Of a stretch of DNA of 21,346 nucleotides, positions 10,775 to 21,346 are shown piece by piece. The notes beneath the pieces were generated by a model that searched no databases, was not told the DNA's origin, and saw only the letters and a program-made list of their open reading frames with translations. Every line of letters starts with the position of its first letter. Within the stretch, counting starts at the first letter, position 1. Both the position numbers and the translations under genes were made by a program. This stretch comes from Elysia marginata (Eukaryota; Mollusca; Gastropoda; Plakobranchidae): positions 44,698-66,043 of the forward strand of contig BMAT01011081.1 in the NCBI GenBank assembly GCA_019649035.1, in the 5' to 3' direction.

Positions 10775-13700
10775 GAAATTTATTTAATGGTGATGCCATG
10801 TTTTTTTTTTCATCAAGAGTTTAGGTTTTAAAAATTTTCAACAGCTAATTCTTTATAGTGATCATTTCTACAGAAAAGTAAAATAAATTTTTATTTAAAA
10901 AAAAAAAATTCAGTGGTCTCTACCTAGATACCGGTTGGCTAGTTTTCTACAATGTGAAAAGTTGTCGTGAAATGATTATGGAATCTTCAGTACCAACTTC
11001 AAGTAACAGACATGTCATGATTCATCACTCAGTATATAATAGTGCATAAAGCTTTTTTTATACCGTAATCAAAATCGAAAATGGAGGGAGGGGGGTGTTA
11101 CATCTTTTTGTTTTTTTTAGCTTTGAGGGAGTGATTTAGAATTAGATGGAGATATTTGTTTTAATGGGAATGAAACAATAGCACTTTTCCCACAACTTTG
11201 GGAATATTCCATGAAACTTGCTTTATTAAGTTTATTATTATTGGTAAACTGATTTGGTGATCATTCAAATTTTTGACATACCGGGTACTTTTCAAGTTTT
11301 CATTATAAAAGTAAAAAAAAAAAAAAAGAGTTTGTGCTAACGACCATAACTAGGACAAGTAGTCGCCCACATGTTTAATTACTGTGAGAAAATGATTTAT
11401 TGCTTTTGAACAAGTCCCTAAACTGTTTAGAAAAATTACATTCTTTCATTTTGGGATTTAGATTATGCTCGCAAGGTTTGTTTTAGACAATTTATACTAG
11501 GTTCTTATATTTTTCAGCAAAAGTGTCTGTGCGTCTTCTTACTATAGTTTTTTTGTTGTTGTTGTTAGTTTTCTGTGAGTGTAGTCAAAATTAGGTTTCG
11601 GTAAAAGTTCACAAAGTTTAGTCTTGGGAGTTGAACTCTGAAAACTGAGATGGCAATGACTGCATATGCAAACATTTGAACAGTGCCTGATATTTCCCTT
11701 CTGAATTGCTAAGGGGCAAGTATTTCTGTCAAACACTGTAACTCTTTATAGTCACGGTTTTCAGCAACTTTTTCACATTTTATGACAGTGGTCTAGACTA
11801 TGCTCACAAGGGTTGTTTTAGGACTTATAGGTCCTTATATTTTCCAGTAGAAGTGTCTGTGCATCAAAGGATTTTTTTTCTGGGAGTGCAGTCAAAATGA
11901 ATAGCTTTGGTGAAAGTTTCACACTTGACTCTCTTGGGCGAAAAGTTCAGTCTTGGGAGTTGAACTCTGACTGCCGTGACTCTGAGAACTGATGAAAAGC
12001 TAAGTCTTGGGAGTTGTACTCCTGGAACTCGGAATGAAACAATAATACTTTTTGGTTTTCCTACAACTTTGGGGATATTCTGTGAAACTTACATAAGTTT
12101 ATTATTAGAAAACTGATATGGTGGTCATTAAAATTTTCAACATTTTTTTTCTGGTTTTCATTTAAAAGTTTTAAAAAATATGAGTTTGAGCTAACGACGG
12201 TAATTAGGCACGTAGTACTATTAGTAGGACTAGGAGTAGTAGCCTTTGAGAAATTATTTGGTGCTTTTGAACAAGCCCCTAAACTGTTTTGACTTTCATC
12301 TTGGGATTTAGACTATGCTCGTAAGGTTTGCTTTAGACAATTTATACTAGGTCCTTTTACTTTGCAGCAAGTGTCTGTGCGTGGTCATGCTATAGACCGT
12401 ATAGTTTTTTTTGATGTTGTTGTTAGTTTTCTGTGAGTGTAGTCAAAATTGGTTTCAGTAAAAGTCTGCACAGTTTAGTCTTGGAAGTTGAACTCTGAAA
12501 ACTGAGATGGCAATGACTGCATTTACGCAAACAATCGAACAGTGCAAAATATTTCCCTTCTGAATTGCTAAGGCGCAAGTATTTCCGTAAAACACTGTGA
12601 CTCTTTGTAGTTACTGTTTTCAACTTTTTGTGAAGTTTGCAGTAAAGGAAAATATTGCTAAGATAAGGAATCCATTGATGGGCAGTGACACAGAGTTACT
12701 GTGCAATTGAAAAAGAATTTCTTGGAAAAGTTTTAAAATAATTAGTCTATTGGCCCTATTTGTGACAGGATTATTGGTGCACCCTGTAAAATGTTATAAC
12801 TTTCCTTCCAAGCTTTTTTGTTAATAACAGATGGGCTGTTTCATGTTATTGGAAAATTTATTGATGACAACCCTGAGATATGTACTGTGGTGCGAAATTT
12901 TCTGGATTTGGGCACGAAATTTATGGTGATATTGTTTTTGTGCCATTAGTGCAACGAAGACAGTTTTAAGGATTTTGAAAAGCTAAGACTTTTAGATGAT
13001 CGTTGCTACTGAAAAGTGAAATGACGTTTTACATCCAAAAAAACTGAAAAGGTAACTATGCCATTCTCAAAGAGGAAAAACTGAATAGTTATTAGGAGAC
13101 GATTTGTGAGTCTTCGGAAAATTGAAAATAATGATTTATCATTCAGTATTTTGCAAAAAAAATTTTCACAATTAAATCTGAATTTTTTTTTCATGCAAGT
13201 AACTTCGATGGAAATTTTATTTCAATCAGCATAAAACAAATGAAAAAATAACATTTTACCCACAACTTTTGGAATATGTCATAAATTTAAGCTTGATTCA
13301 GTTTATAATTATAAAACTGATTTGGTGATCATGACAATTGTCAAAACACTTTTCAAGTTTTAACTTAAAATTTTTAAAAGTAGTTCCTAAGAACATAACC
13401 AATACTGTGTGGTAGTAGTACTAAGAGCACTACTAGTTGAGTACTGCTAGTGTAATAGACTATGAGAAAATGATTTGGTGCTTTGAACCAGCCCCTTAAG
13501 CTTAACTGTGATTTGACATTTACATTCTTTCAATTAGTATCCAGACATGTTTTGCACAAGGTTTGTTTTGGACTCATAGGTCCTTATATTTTCCAGTAGA
13601 AGTGTCCGTCTGTGCATAATATTTTTTTTTTCTGTGAGTGTGCAGTCAAAATGAATAGCTTTGGTGAAAGTGAAAGTTTCCCATTCGGCTGTCTTGGGTG

Positions 13701-14130
13701 AAAAGTTCAGTCTTAGGGGTTGAACCCGTATTCCGAGAACTGAGATGGCAATGACCACTTCTTAACGCAAACATTTCAACAGTGCACAATATATAATTTA
13801 ATACCCTTCTGAATTGCTAATTGGCAAGTATTTCTATCAAAAATTACAACTCAAGTCAATGTTTTCAGTGACTTTTTGGGGTCAAGACGTTTGCAACAAA
13901 GCAATTTTAAGAAAAGTTTGCTGCAGTGCTAAGATTAGGAATGCATGGATGCGCAGTGACACTAAGTAAGATACTGTACGATTTAAAAAGAATTCCTTTT
14001 ATTACAGAACTAACTCTTGACATTAATTTCATTGGCGGAACCTGTGACACTTATGTTCTAATTTTCATTTCACATGTTTTATTTTATAGATTACATTGGT
14101 AATTCATTGACGACAGTTTCCAAAGTGTTG
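10775..14130. repeat. Diverged tandem array of a roughly 1.1-kb unit
   Basis: Four full or partial copies lie head to tail: A about 10775-11780, B about 11780-12030 (3' half only), C about 12031-12915 (lacks the first part) and D about 12916-14130. Shared landmarks include GAAATTTAT..GGTGAT (10778, 12918), CTACAGAAAAG or CTACTGAAAAG (10869, 13006), AACAAGYCCCTAAACTGT, TAGACTATGCTC, GTCTTGGGAGTTGAACTC (11621, 11950, 12478, 13710) and CCCTTCTGAATTGCTAA. B also has a local 54-bp duplication (11950 and 12004). No reading frame is kept across copies, so it appears non-coding. I do not recognise the unit. Confidence 0.82.
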
Positions 14131-14864
14131 AGTATACATAGATAATCGATCTGATCCCCTTCGTTGCGTGAATTGTGAAAACAAAAAGTTACGTTTTGAA
14201 GAAATGTATTAATTTTACTAGTCTGTTGTGTTGGTTTCAATTCTTTAGCGATGGTTTTATTGTAAAACATCAGAGTTGATATGAAAGTAGTGACTGTAGT
14301 CCCCAGCAATCATGGTTCATGATATGTACAAAGTTTAGGCATAAGCCAAGCCGATTAAAATTAAAATGGTAGTGTGGTGGTTTCACAACAAGTCACAAGA
14401 CCCCTGATGAAAATGTGAATTTAAAACCAAATCGGTATAGGTGCAATCACATAAACGAGAATGAATTGTTTGTAATTAAGGTTGGCATTTGGTATCTGAC
14501 TAAGTATGTGAGGTTATTTTTAATCTTATTCTTAGGCTCAAATTTTCAAACAGACACTGTTGAATCGGGAAGGACCTCAGATCAGACTCAGAGCATGTTG
14601 AAGCTGGAAGGTTCTATTTACTGTATATGCTATAAGTACATGTACTACCAAAAACTTTTACTACTTTAAATTGCCAGTGCAGGAGTAGTTCATAAAACTG
14701 GTGTCTCTGTGTTCAAAACTTAACAACCAGAGTGGAGCATGTCTTAAACCAAAAGTCATGGAAGTGTGATGATAAAAAAAAAAATCTTTATAAATTGAAT
14801 CCCATCCTGGCTGAACTCACAAATTATGGTATATATTCTGATCGAGAATCGTGGAAGGTTTCAT
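14131..14864. other. Non-coding tract; weak exon-like segment at 14536-14610
   Basis: No recognised gene. A T-rich stretch ending TTCTTAG at 14535 is followed by 75 bases open in one frame with a normal amino-acid mix (SNFQTDTVESGRTSDQTQ), then GAAG|GT. The donor is weak and no neighbouring exon was found, so it is noted and not called as a gene. Confidence 0.25.
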
Positions 14865-15180
14865 ACAATGGACCTTGTCTCCAACAACCTTGGACCAAAC
14901 GAACCCTTGCATTTTACAAACTGAAATAAAATCCATTTTTTTTTCCTCTTTAAGTTAACCTTTACAAATTTTCTTGTAAAGAAGTTAGATTAGAAGGAAC
15001 CTATTTCAGACTAAACTTGTTTTAACAAACTAAAAGTGAAACTGAAACTAATGGTTGGTCTTTTTTACCGTAGTTTTAGCCTATGTTTTTTATCAAAGCT
15101 ATAGCTTTCACCATATCAAAGAAAGAGTGAGTGATTAGAATATGTTGACTAGTGTTGCAAAAACTTGCAGCACTCTGTGT
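14865..15180 (+). repeat. Dispersed direct repeat, copy 1
   Basis: This segment matches 19109-19487 in the same orientation over its length with many small differences. Shared landmarks in order: ACAATGGACC, CAACAACCTTGGAC, CTGAAATAAA, AACCTTTACAAATTT, CTATTTCAGACTAA, GTGAAACTGAAA, GGTCTTTTTTA, ATAGCTTTCAC, AACTTGC.GCACT. It carries AATAAA at 14925-14930, kept in the other copy. Family unknown. Confidence 0.8.
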
Positions 15181-18100
15181 ATTCTATTCGTTGTAGTTTT
15201 AAATTATGTTTTAAGGTCGATACCGGTAGGTAGTGCAGAACTTTTAAAGAGACTTTGCTTTGAAAAACTTCGGCTTCAACAAACTCTTAATATTTTCCTG
15301 CAAAGTTCCTTGGATGTAGAAATTGATGGGTTTCGTAATTCTTTTGTGTAACAAAAACAGTAAAAGTGAAAAAGTCAGGTGAACTCTGTCGAAACAAATA
15401 CAACTGTGTGTCGCTGTCAGAAAATGAACTATAACACATGAAGTCATACAGTCAAAGTTCATGTAATTTGGACCGGATATTTCAATACATATGGTGATGT
15501 ATGTTTGAGTCTTTGGCAATTTCAAAACTGAACTGGCTTCAGATTACCTACAATGTATATTATCCCCCTTAAAAAATACATGCAATTTTTTTTTAAAATA
15601 TTCAAAATTAACTTTTGCTTCCCACAGAGATCAAAACACCCGAACCGGATTAGTCACCAGCTTTACATTTCAAAAATACATGTAGGCCTACCTTTCTCAG
15701 CATGAAACTTATTAAAGTCATTTAAGCTCATTTTACTTCTTTGGGTAGGCCTACATCATGTTTCCCCATCGGTTTTAAAATTCAATCAGACCCTGTCTTT
15801 TAAATTTTAAAAGTTCCAGAGTTAAATGATCAATGGTTTTTTCTGTGGTGCAGCTGGTTATTTTCCATGGTATTAATTCTAGCGTTCTTGTACTTGTAGG
15901 CGGATTTATTATAAAGTAAACCAGTTTCAGTATACTGGTGCTCAAAGCATTTTTTTCATAATGTTTCAAAAGCAGTTTGTAAATTTAAAAAATAACCTAC
16001 AGGGCCGAGGACAGTCATATTGGTAAAAACTAAAATAGGTTGTACTGCTGAAAACATGCGCAAATTTCCATATTTTAATTTATTTCTTTTTAAAACTGAG
16101 CTTTTTGCAGACATGATAGATATGTGTAGTTTCAAATTTAATTTTGAAACCATCTCGTAGTTGTAAAGAATGGCCGTTTTCCATTGGGTGATATTATCAA
16201 GTAGGTACTTGAATAGTACGCATTACAGCTTCGAATAAAATTAGATGATTGACCTTACGAAAAGAAAATTTGGCAAGTTTTATATATCGGTACTTTGGTG
16301 GTTTAAACATTGGAGATTCTGTGGTTAAACTATCTTTTGAAATTGAATGACCAAACTACAGGGGTAAAAACTAAAATGCAAATTGAAGGATCGGTACATA
16401 ATACTAATTCAAGTCCTGTTTTCCTGCTATCATTAATGTTTTAAAGGTTTTTTTCCGAATTTTACTAATTTTAATGAGGCCTGTGACAGGTCAATTTTAT
16501 TTAGCCTAGTACAAGTACAGTAGTCGTATGTTAATGTGTGATTATTGGCGTGTTATAATGTAAAATTTTTTAGTGATTGCACAAATTGGTTCGAGGCCAA
16601 ACAAGTTATAAATCACTTCAGTTCTACAAGTGTACATGAGAAAATCGAACCATGAAGAAACTAGAAAAAAGTCGTTATCTAAAAAGAGTGATAATCAGCC
16701 GACTGTCTCATAAGTTTTCCACAGTGTTATTATTGTATGGTAAATGTAATTTTGTTAATGATGTTTCTTTTGTGGAGTAGAGTGGAACCAAGAAAAGTTC
16801 TTCGTGTGCGTTGCTTTAAAAAAATTTTTTTTATTCATCAAGTTTTTGCAATAGGGGCAAAAGCTAAGTACATGTACAAGTAACTCTTTTAAAAGTTCCA
16901 GGTACGTTCATGGTAACTTTTCAAACATGTGTACAGTGTTACGGGTCTGATTAATAACTATACAGGTGAGAATAAATTCAGCAAGTTAGAATTTAGAGCT
17001 TTTAAAATTAGGCCTTATATTATAAAAATTCTGGAATTTGAACTGCTGGTCGATCAAGCTGGACTTTTCTGTGTTGTGTGTCAAAGGAAAAAAACCTGAT
17101 CCACTTTGCAGAAGTACCTCCCTGGGGTTGGACTGTAGAGTTATGTTCTCAGCAGAAGGCTCAAGTTTCTCCTTGGCCTGAAGGGTGTGAACAGTGAAGT
17201 CTACAAGTACAACAACCGAAGTAGTGGCTGACAATGAAGGATGTTGTTAAGAAATGTACGTCTTGAAGAATGTTCTGGTCATTAAAAAGAAATAAAATAA
17301 AGAAAAAATATAAATAAATAGTACAAGTTTTTTTGTGTTTAATTTCAGTTTGCTTGTCTTTTTTACAGTTTTTATAAATAAATTTTCTTATTGTTCAGTT
17401 GGTACTCCATGTCTTGTGAGTTGAAAGTGTTCAACTTCATGTCAGAAATCACTTGTCAAAGTTATGACATGTGTAGCACTCCCTCAGAATGAGTAGGACT
17501 TGGAGTAATTTGTAAAAAATTTTCTCAAATTTTTTTATGCGCAAATTGAGAGTTTATCAATTATCATGTTTTTCATCATATCCACAAATCATGTTAAAAT
17601 TTTGTTCTAAATTAAAGGGTTTTTTTTTTTTTTAACTATAATGCCCTTTTTTTACTGTATGAAAACTTTGACGTCAGATTTTGAAATTTTTCTCCATTTT
17701 TTTTTTTAATAATTATGAAGCTGCTTGCATCCCTGTGTGTGTTTTGTTTACCACATATCAATTATCACTTGGTGCAGTGTGGCACTGAAGCCAATGATGA
17801 AAGAATTAGTTCACACTGTAAAAAAGTCTTAATTTAAAATTGAACACTTAAAACAGCACAGTTGGTTTGTGCAACTTTAAATTGTGAGCACTTTGTGTTT
17901 AAATCTACTGTTTCACTCTTGTGTTCTTTATCACTGACATGATAAGTTTTGCATGTAACTCTTTGTTTTCTAGTGGGAGTAGTAGTACATGTATTAGAGT
18001 TGGTGTTTGGATTTTTTCACTCATGAGACTGTGACACACAGTTGATATTCTGTCGTTTGAGGTGATGGACAGAAGTCTAAATTGATAAGATTAAGAGGTC

Positions 18101-19108
18101 ATTACCCTGTGTCCCTCTTTATTTGTTGTGGCATGGCACTGTGGTTTAAAGCTAAAAATGGTAATTGAAACTTTGTCGATTATGATGGCAACAAAAGTTT
18201 GGTCTTGCATCTCAATCTACAAATTTCTATTTAATTTAAATTGTAATGCAGCCGACTTTCTAATCTACGAAGACTATATGACTGAAATAATTGACAATCA
18301 TTATGGTGTAAAATGGAATGTAAATAATAAGAATATAATTGCTCATTGCCATTTATGACATCATTCAAATCTTTTGTAAAGGCTTAAGCCCTTTCTCTGA
18401 TTTATTCCTAAAAATATACTTTGTCCATTATCACAAACGACAGATTTTTAAGCTTTTGTTGCAGTCTCATACAAAATTACAAATACATGTACAAGACTAC
18501 ATACATGTATGTACTGCTTTAATAAATATATGGTTACTCATTTGATATCAAGACAATAGAATATGTCTTGCAACCAATCCAAATGAGTTTTAAGTCAAAA
18601 TTGGATGGTATCACAGAACAGCTCTATCATGCTTCTAAAAGTAATAACGTTAAAGCGTTAAGTCTGCAGGGTTAGGACCTGTGAAATTTCGGAAAGGAGA
18701 GAAACCACCACTTAAAATTTAGACGATTATAACGGTACTGAGGCCTTAGCAACCATACCAATTAAAATTAAACTCCTAAAAATGAAATTTGAACATCAAT
18801 TACATGTAGGTGAAAGTTGTTGAGATGAGAAATGGTGTTACTTTTAGTGTCAATATGTTTATAAAAAATTGACTTCTGAACACCCATAAACTAAGCCTAT
18901 ATCAAGTATATGATCTCAAAACCAAGCCATTCGACTTGCGACTGAATGCGAGACACATTTATTATATATATTAGAGTAAAAAGGTGCAATATCCACACTC
19001 TGCTCTACACATGTATGAAAAGAAAATGAAAGTACATACGTAGTACATGTAGGCTACTAACTACAAGTCATTGTAAGAGACAGTAAGTGAGTTTATATGC
19101 TACAAATT
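15181..19108. other. AT-rich tract between the direct repeats, no recognised gene
   Basis: I see no protein with family resemblance. The region is rich in TACATGTA palindromes (15671, 16866, 17981, 18484, 18500, 18803, 19046 and others). One segment, 17040-17240, is less AT-rich and holds a minus-strand open stretch described separately. AATAAA motifs occur near 17287-17320 and 17385. Homopolymer T and A runs are common. Confidence 0.5.
17118..17227 (-). other. Possible unrecognised coding exon, minus strand
   Basis: On the minus strand an acceptor-like TTGTCAG ends at 17228, followed by an open stretch with an ordinary amino-acid mix (for example TLQAKEKLEPSAENITLQS), and a donor-like GAG|GTACTT at 17118-17112. 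The frame actually stays open to 16986. Base composition is clearly less AT-rich than its surroundings. I do not recognise the sequence, and no partner exon is visible, so confidence is low. Confidence 0.22.
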
Positions 19109-19487
19109 ACAATGGACCTATTATCCAACAACCTTGGACTCAAGGATTGAACAAGGACCCCTTGCTCTTAGTCTTAACGAACTGAAATAAAGTGCCAGAG
19201 TTTTCTCTTCTTTAACCTTTACAAATTTCCTTGTATATATAAAAAAGAACAAACTATTTCAGACTAACCTCGTTTTCATGGAAGGAAATCCAGAACTCAA
19301 AGTGAAACTGAAATTAATAACTGGTCTTTTTTAGCTTATCTTCTGGTATGCTGTTCACTTCATTACTTATACATGTAGTATAGCTTTCACATTACCGGTA
19401 TCAAAGAGAGGGAGAGAGTGTGATTAAACTACATGTATATAAGAGAAAAAATTGGAAAGCATTAAAGAAACTTGCTGCACTAGTGTA
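19109..19487 (+). repeat. Dispersed direct repeat, copy 2
   Basis: This is the partner of 14865-15180, about 4.2 kb downstream and in the same orientation, slightly longer because of small insertions. AATAAA is conserved at 19186-19191. It ends almost exactly where a half-unit of the 81-bp satellite family begins (19496). The two copies plus the interior could be read as old long terminal repeats, but no retroelement proteins are seen between them. Confidence 0.8.
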
Positions 19488-19495
19488 CTGCCCCT

Positions 19496-19511
19496 GCCAA
19501 TCGAAGTGCAG
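19496..19511. repeat. Isolated half-unit of the 81-bp repeat family
   Basis: GCCAATCGAAGTGCAG matches the closing arm of the 81-bp repeat units (GACAACCGAAGTGCAG at 19840-19855) at 14 of 16 bases. It lies about 200 bp before the array and may be a truncated outlying unit. Confidence 0.5.
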
Positions 19512-19689
19512 TATATCCACTCCTTACCTGCGCGCTAGTTTTGCCACAATCGAGAAAAAAGCGTTTTGCTTTATAATATAAGTTATAACGCCACTTTTTA
19601 TAATGTACGAATTCTTCATATTACATCAATAGAATCCCCTAGACCTCTAGTTTTCTCACACTAATTTACAGCAATGTAGCCCTGTTAGA

Positions 19690-19912
19690 TTGCATAACAG
19701 CGCCGTCACTGCACTTCGATTGTCAGAGACCGGCAGAAAAACTGGCCAAAATGACAACCGAAGTGTAGTATGTAATTGTAAGCGACTCACAGCGCTTCGA
19801 TTGCCAGAGACCGGCTGAAATTCTCGCTGGGAGTGGGATGACAACCGAAGTGCAGTGAGTAAGCAACTCGCCGCTGCTTGATTCTCTAGGACTGGCGGGC
19901 TCGTTTGATCAG
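19690..19912. repeat. 81-bp tandem repeat with hairpin arms, three units
   Basis: Three units share CTTCGATTG..CAGAGACCGGC in equivalent places. The GGC at the end of that motif lies at 19732, 19813 and 19894, an exact 81-base period. Units 1 and 2 each contain an inverted pair: CACTTCGATTGTC (19712) with GACAACCGAAGTG (19753), and CGCTTCGATTGCC (19793) with GACAACCGAAGTG (19840). The third unit is more worn. On the minus strand one frame from ATG 20021 to 19656 (121 codons) crosses all three units as 27-residue repeats with the core PVSxNRSAV. The array is much richer in GC than its surroundings. Confidence 0.8.
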
Positions 19913-21060
19913 ATTTCTCTAACCAGCATCGCTCGTTAGACTTAGAAGAGCTCGCTATAGTGTGAATTTTCATTATACATGTACATGTATTTGTTATTCC
20001 AAGTTCACAGTCGTATAACATCAATCACGATTAAACCGCACACTTTTGTCAACAGGTAGTGTTAATATTTGAAGCTAAGCATCCCTATGGGTATGATTCA
20101 CCCTTTTTTCATACTTTTTTTTCTAATGCTGCGTCTGGCATAATAATATAAACAAAATTTGAATAATACTCGTATAATTACCGTTATTTCATTGTTTTTC
20201 AATCCCATTTATATAAATACATGTATATGTATATATGAAAATTCTAACAAACTAAGCAGGCACAGCCTTTAATACATGTACTTAGAAATCAATACAAAAT
20301 TGTATTATGAGTTATGAGAAAGAGGCGAGGAAAGAACTATTTAAACCGATTGAAATTAAACAGATAACTGTAACGGTAAACTTGTTTCGTGCCAGTGGTG
20401 CAAGAACTTGAGTTCGGTGGAGCTATTATAAGCATAAAATGACTTAAACAGGCCTAAATTAATGTGACAAATCAAAATGATTATGCTTTTGGGAGCTCCA
20501 TGAAAATTTAATACATTATGTGGGCTATGTGCTTAAACTGGTGTACATGTACTTTATTCTGATAGTGATACAAGGCGGTTTTAAAATTAATAAAAAGCTG
20601 AGTACCTGGTAAAATTAAAATTGATGTCATCTGAAGTTCAAACATCTTCCTCTCAAATTGGCAATAGATCACTTTAACTTTAAAGAAATCCGAAAAAGGA
20701 AAACACAGACAAACAATGTATGTTACGTTACTGTGACCGCATACTTTTCTTCAGTTATCCTACTGCCCCCACCCCAAGTATTACTATTAGTATTACAATT
20801 TACATTAGGCCTACGGTACTACAGGTAACACTTGCTCAGTTGGACTTAGAGTCAGAGGTCAGCATCTTAATGGATCATGCGTTTCGGATCGGCGATCTGC
20901 CTTTCCTTTCTAATAATATTTGCAGATCAGTCCAGATAATATATTTACATAAATGCCCTCTGAAATGTAACAGTCACTAGCATCTTCTTGAAGTCAGTGA
21001 ACCTGAACAGATAGGAAGAGGGTGTGAAAATTTGAGTTGAAAGAAAGCTACCTCTGATGC
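19913..21060. other. AT-rich tract, no recognised gene
   Basis: No coding or RNA gene recognised. It contains several TACATGTA palindromes (19976, 20217, 20272, 20543) and a TAGGCCTA near 20808. A plus-strand frame at 20720-20980 is open but has no family resemblance and a hydrophobic, low-information start; I do not call it a gene. Confidence 0.5.
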
Positions 21061-21346
21061 CGACTTTTTGGGTTTGGTGGCGGAACTTAACTCGGCTCAA
21101 AGTCAAAGCTCAAAGATGAGCTCGATGCATTACTGATAGTTTTCTCACATCAACCTTTTTGAGTGCAAATTAATTTTGGGGGCGTTTGTTGGAAGTTACA
21201 CCCTTTTCTTTAGAAATATACGGAAGCCGCTCATTTTGCTCCTCCCACAACAGAAGTCATTTGCCCATGTTCCAGTTGGTCTCGATCTTATCTCTCATTG
21301 GCCACGACCGGCCAAGACCTGTCAAGAGCCAAACTGAAATCCAATC
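21061..21346. promoter_or_regulatory. Candidate promoter/enhancer at the right edge
   Basis: The last 300 bases become less AT-rich. Three TCAAAG motifs (TCF/LEF-like) sit within 19 bases at 21097-21115. CCAAT-type boxes occur at 21297-21301 (ATTGG) and 21341-21345 (CCAAT). A short hairpin TTGGCC-ACGACC-GGCCAA spans 21298-21315. These could belong to a gene starting beyond the window, but no transcript or start codon is visible. Confidence 0.3.

Noticed and set aside
11542..12623. Paired minus-strand frames sharing CSHCHLSFQSST in two array copies
   Set aside because: The similarity is explained by the DNA repeat; the frame shifts between copies outside this short stretch and is not kept in copies B and D.
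10775..14130. CRISPR-like or prokaryotic repeat array
   Set aside because: The repeats are about 1.1 kb, diverged and lie in a clearly eukaryotic locus; there is no short regular repeat-spacer pattern.
6905..17500. Weak similarity between 6910-6950 (GTGTGGCACCCCTCTGAAT) and 17471-17500 (GTGTAGCACTCCCTCAGAAT)
   Set aside because: The match is too short and does not extend into flanking sequence convincingly by eye.
20720..20980. 86-codon plus-strand frame near the right end
   Set aside because: No recognisable domain or coding signature beyond openness, and no splice or promoter context to support it.

Overview
The window looks like AT-rich nuclear DNA from an invertebrate animal, most likely a mollusc and possibly a gastropod. 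The reasons are two recognisable animal genes, an intron interrupting a kinase gene, long non-coding tracts, many decayed small DNA transposons, and strong over-representation of the palindromes TACATGTA and TAGGCCTA. The phylum is an inference; no species-level marker was seen.

Left end (1-1960): the first recognisable coding exon of a MAPK-activated protein kinase 2/3 gene lies on the minus strand (1227-1379). It carries the glycine-rich loop and catalytic lysine and ends at a clean GT donor. The rest of that gene lies beyond the left edge, so 1-1226 is intron. About 580 bp separates its start codon from that of the next gene, which reads the opposite way, so the two genes form a head-to-head pair.

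1961-4219: a complete, intronless coding region for an RBM15/RBM15B/Spenito protein (three RRMs plus a C-terminal SPOC domain), an adaptor of the m6A mRNA-methylation writer complex. Its probable 3' UTR runs to about 5635. There, a near-perfect 5' splice site sits ten bases before an AATAAA signal, suggesting a choice between cleavage and splicing to a strong acceptor at 8266.

5636-10.8 kb: no protein gene seen. It holds several pogo/Tigger-like MITE relics with TACAGTGGA termini, a 146-bp palindrome with two opposed YY1-like motifs, and an RFX X-box-like site.

10.78-14.13 kb: a diverged tandem array of a roughly 1.1-kb unit (four full or partial copies in two alternating subtypes). 14.86-15.18 and 19.11-19.49 kb: a diverged direct-repeat pair. 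19.69-19.91 kb: an 81-bp tandem repeat whose units contain hairpins and keep an open frame on the minus strand. The last 300 bases hold a TCF/LEF-like motif cluster and CCAAT boxes and may be a promoter for a gene beyond the right edge.

MAPKAPK2/3 acts downstream of p38 on mRNA stability and stress responses, while RBM15 acts on mRNA methylation and splicing. Both touch post-transcriptional control, but shared regulation is only a hypothesis from the shared promoter region. No CRISPR, prokaryotic operon, rRNA or convincing tRNA gene was seen.
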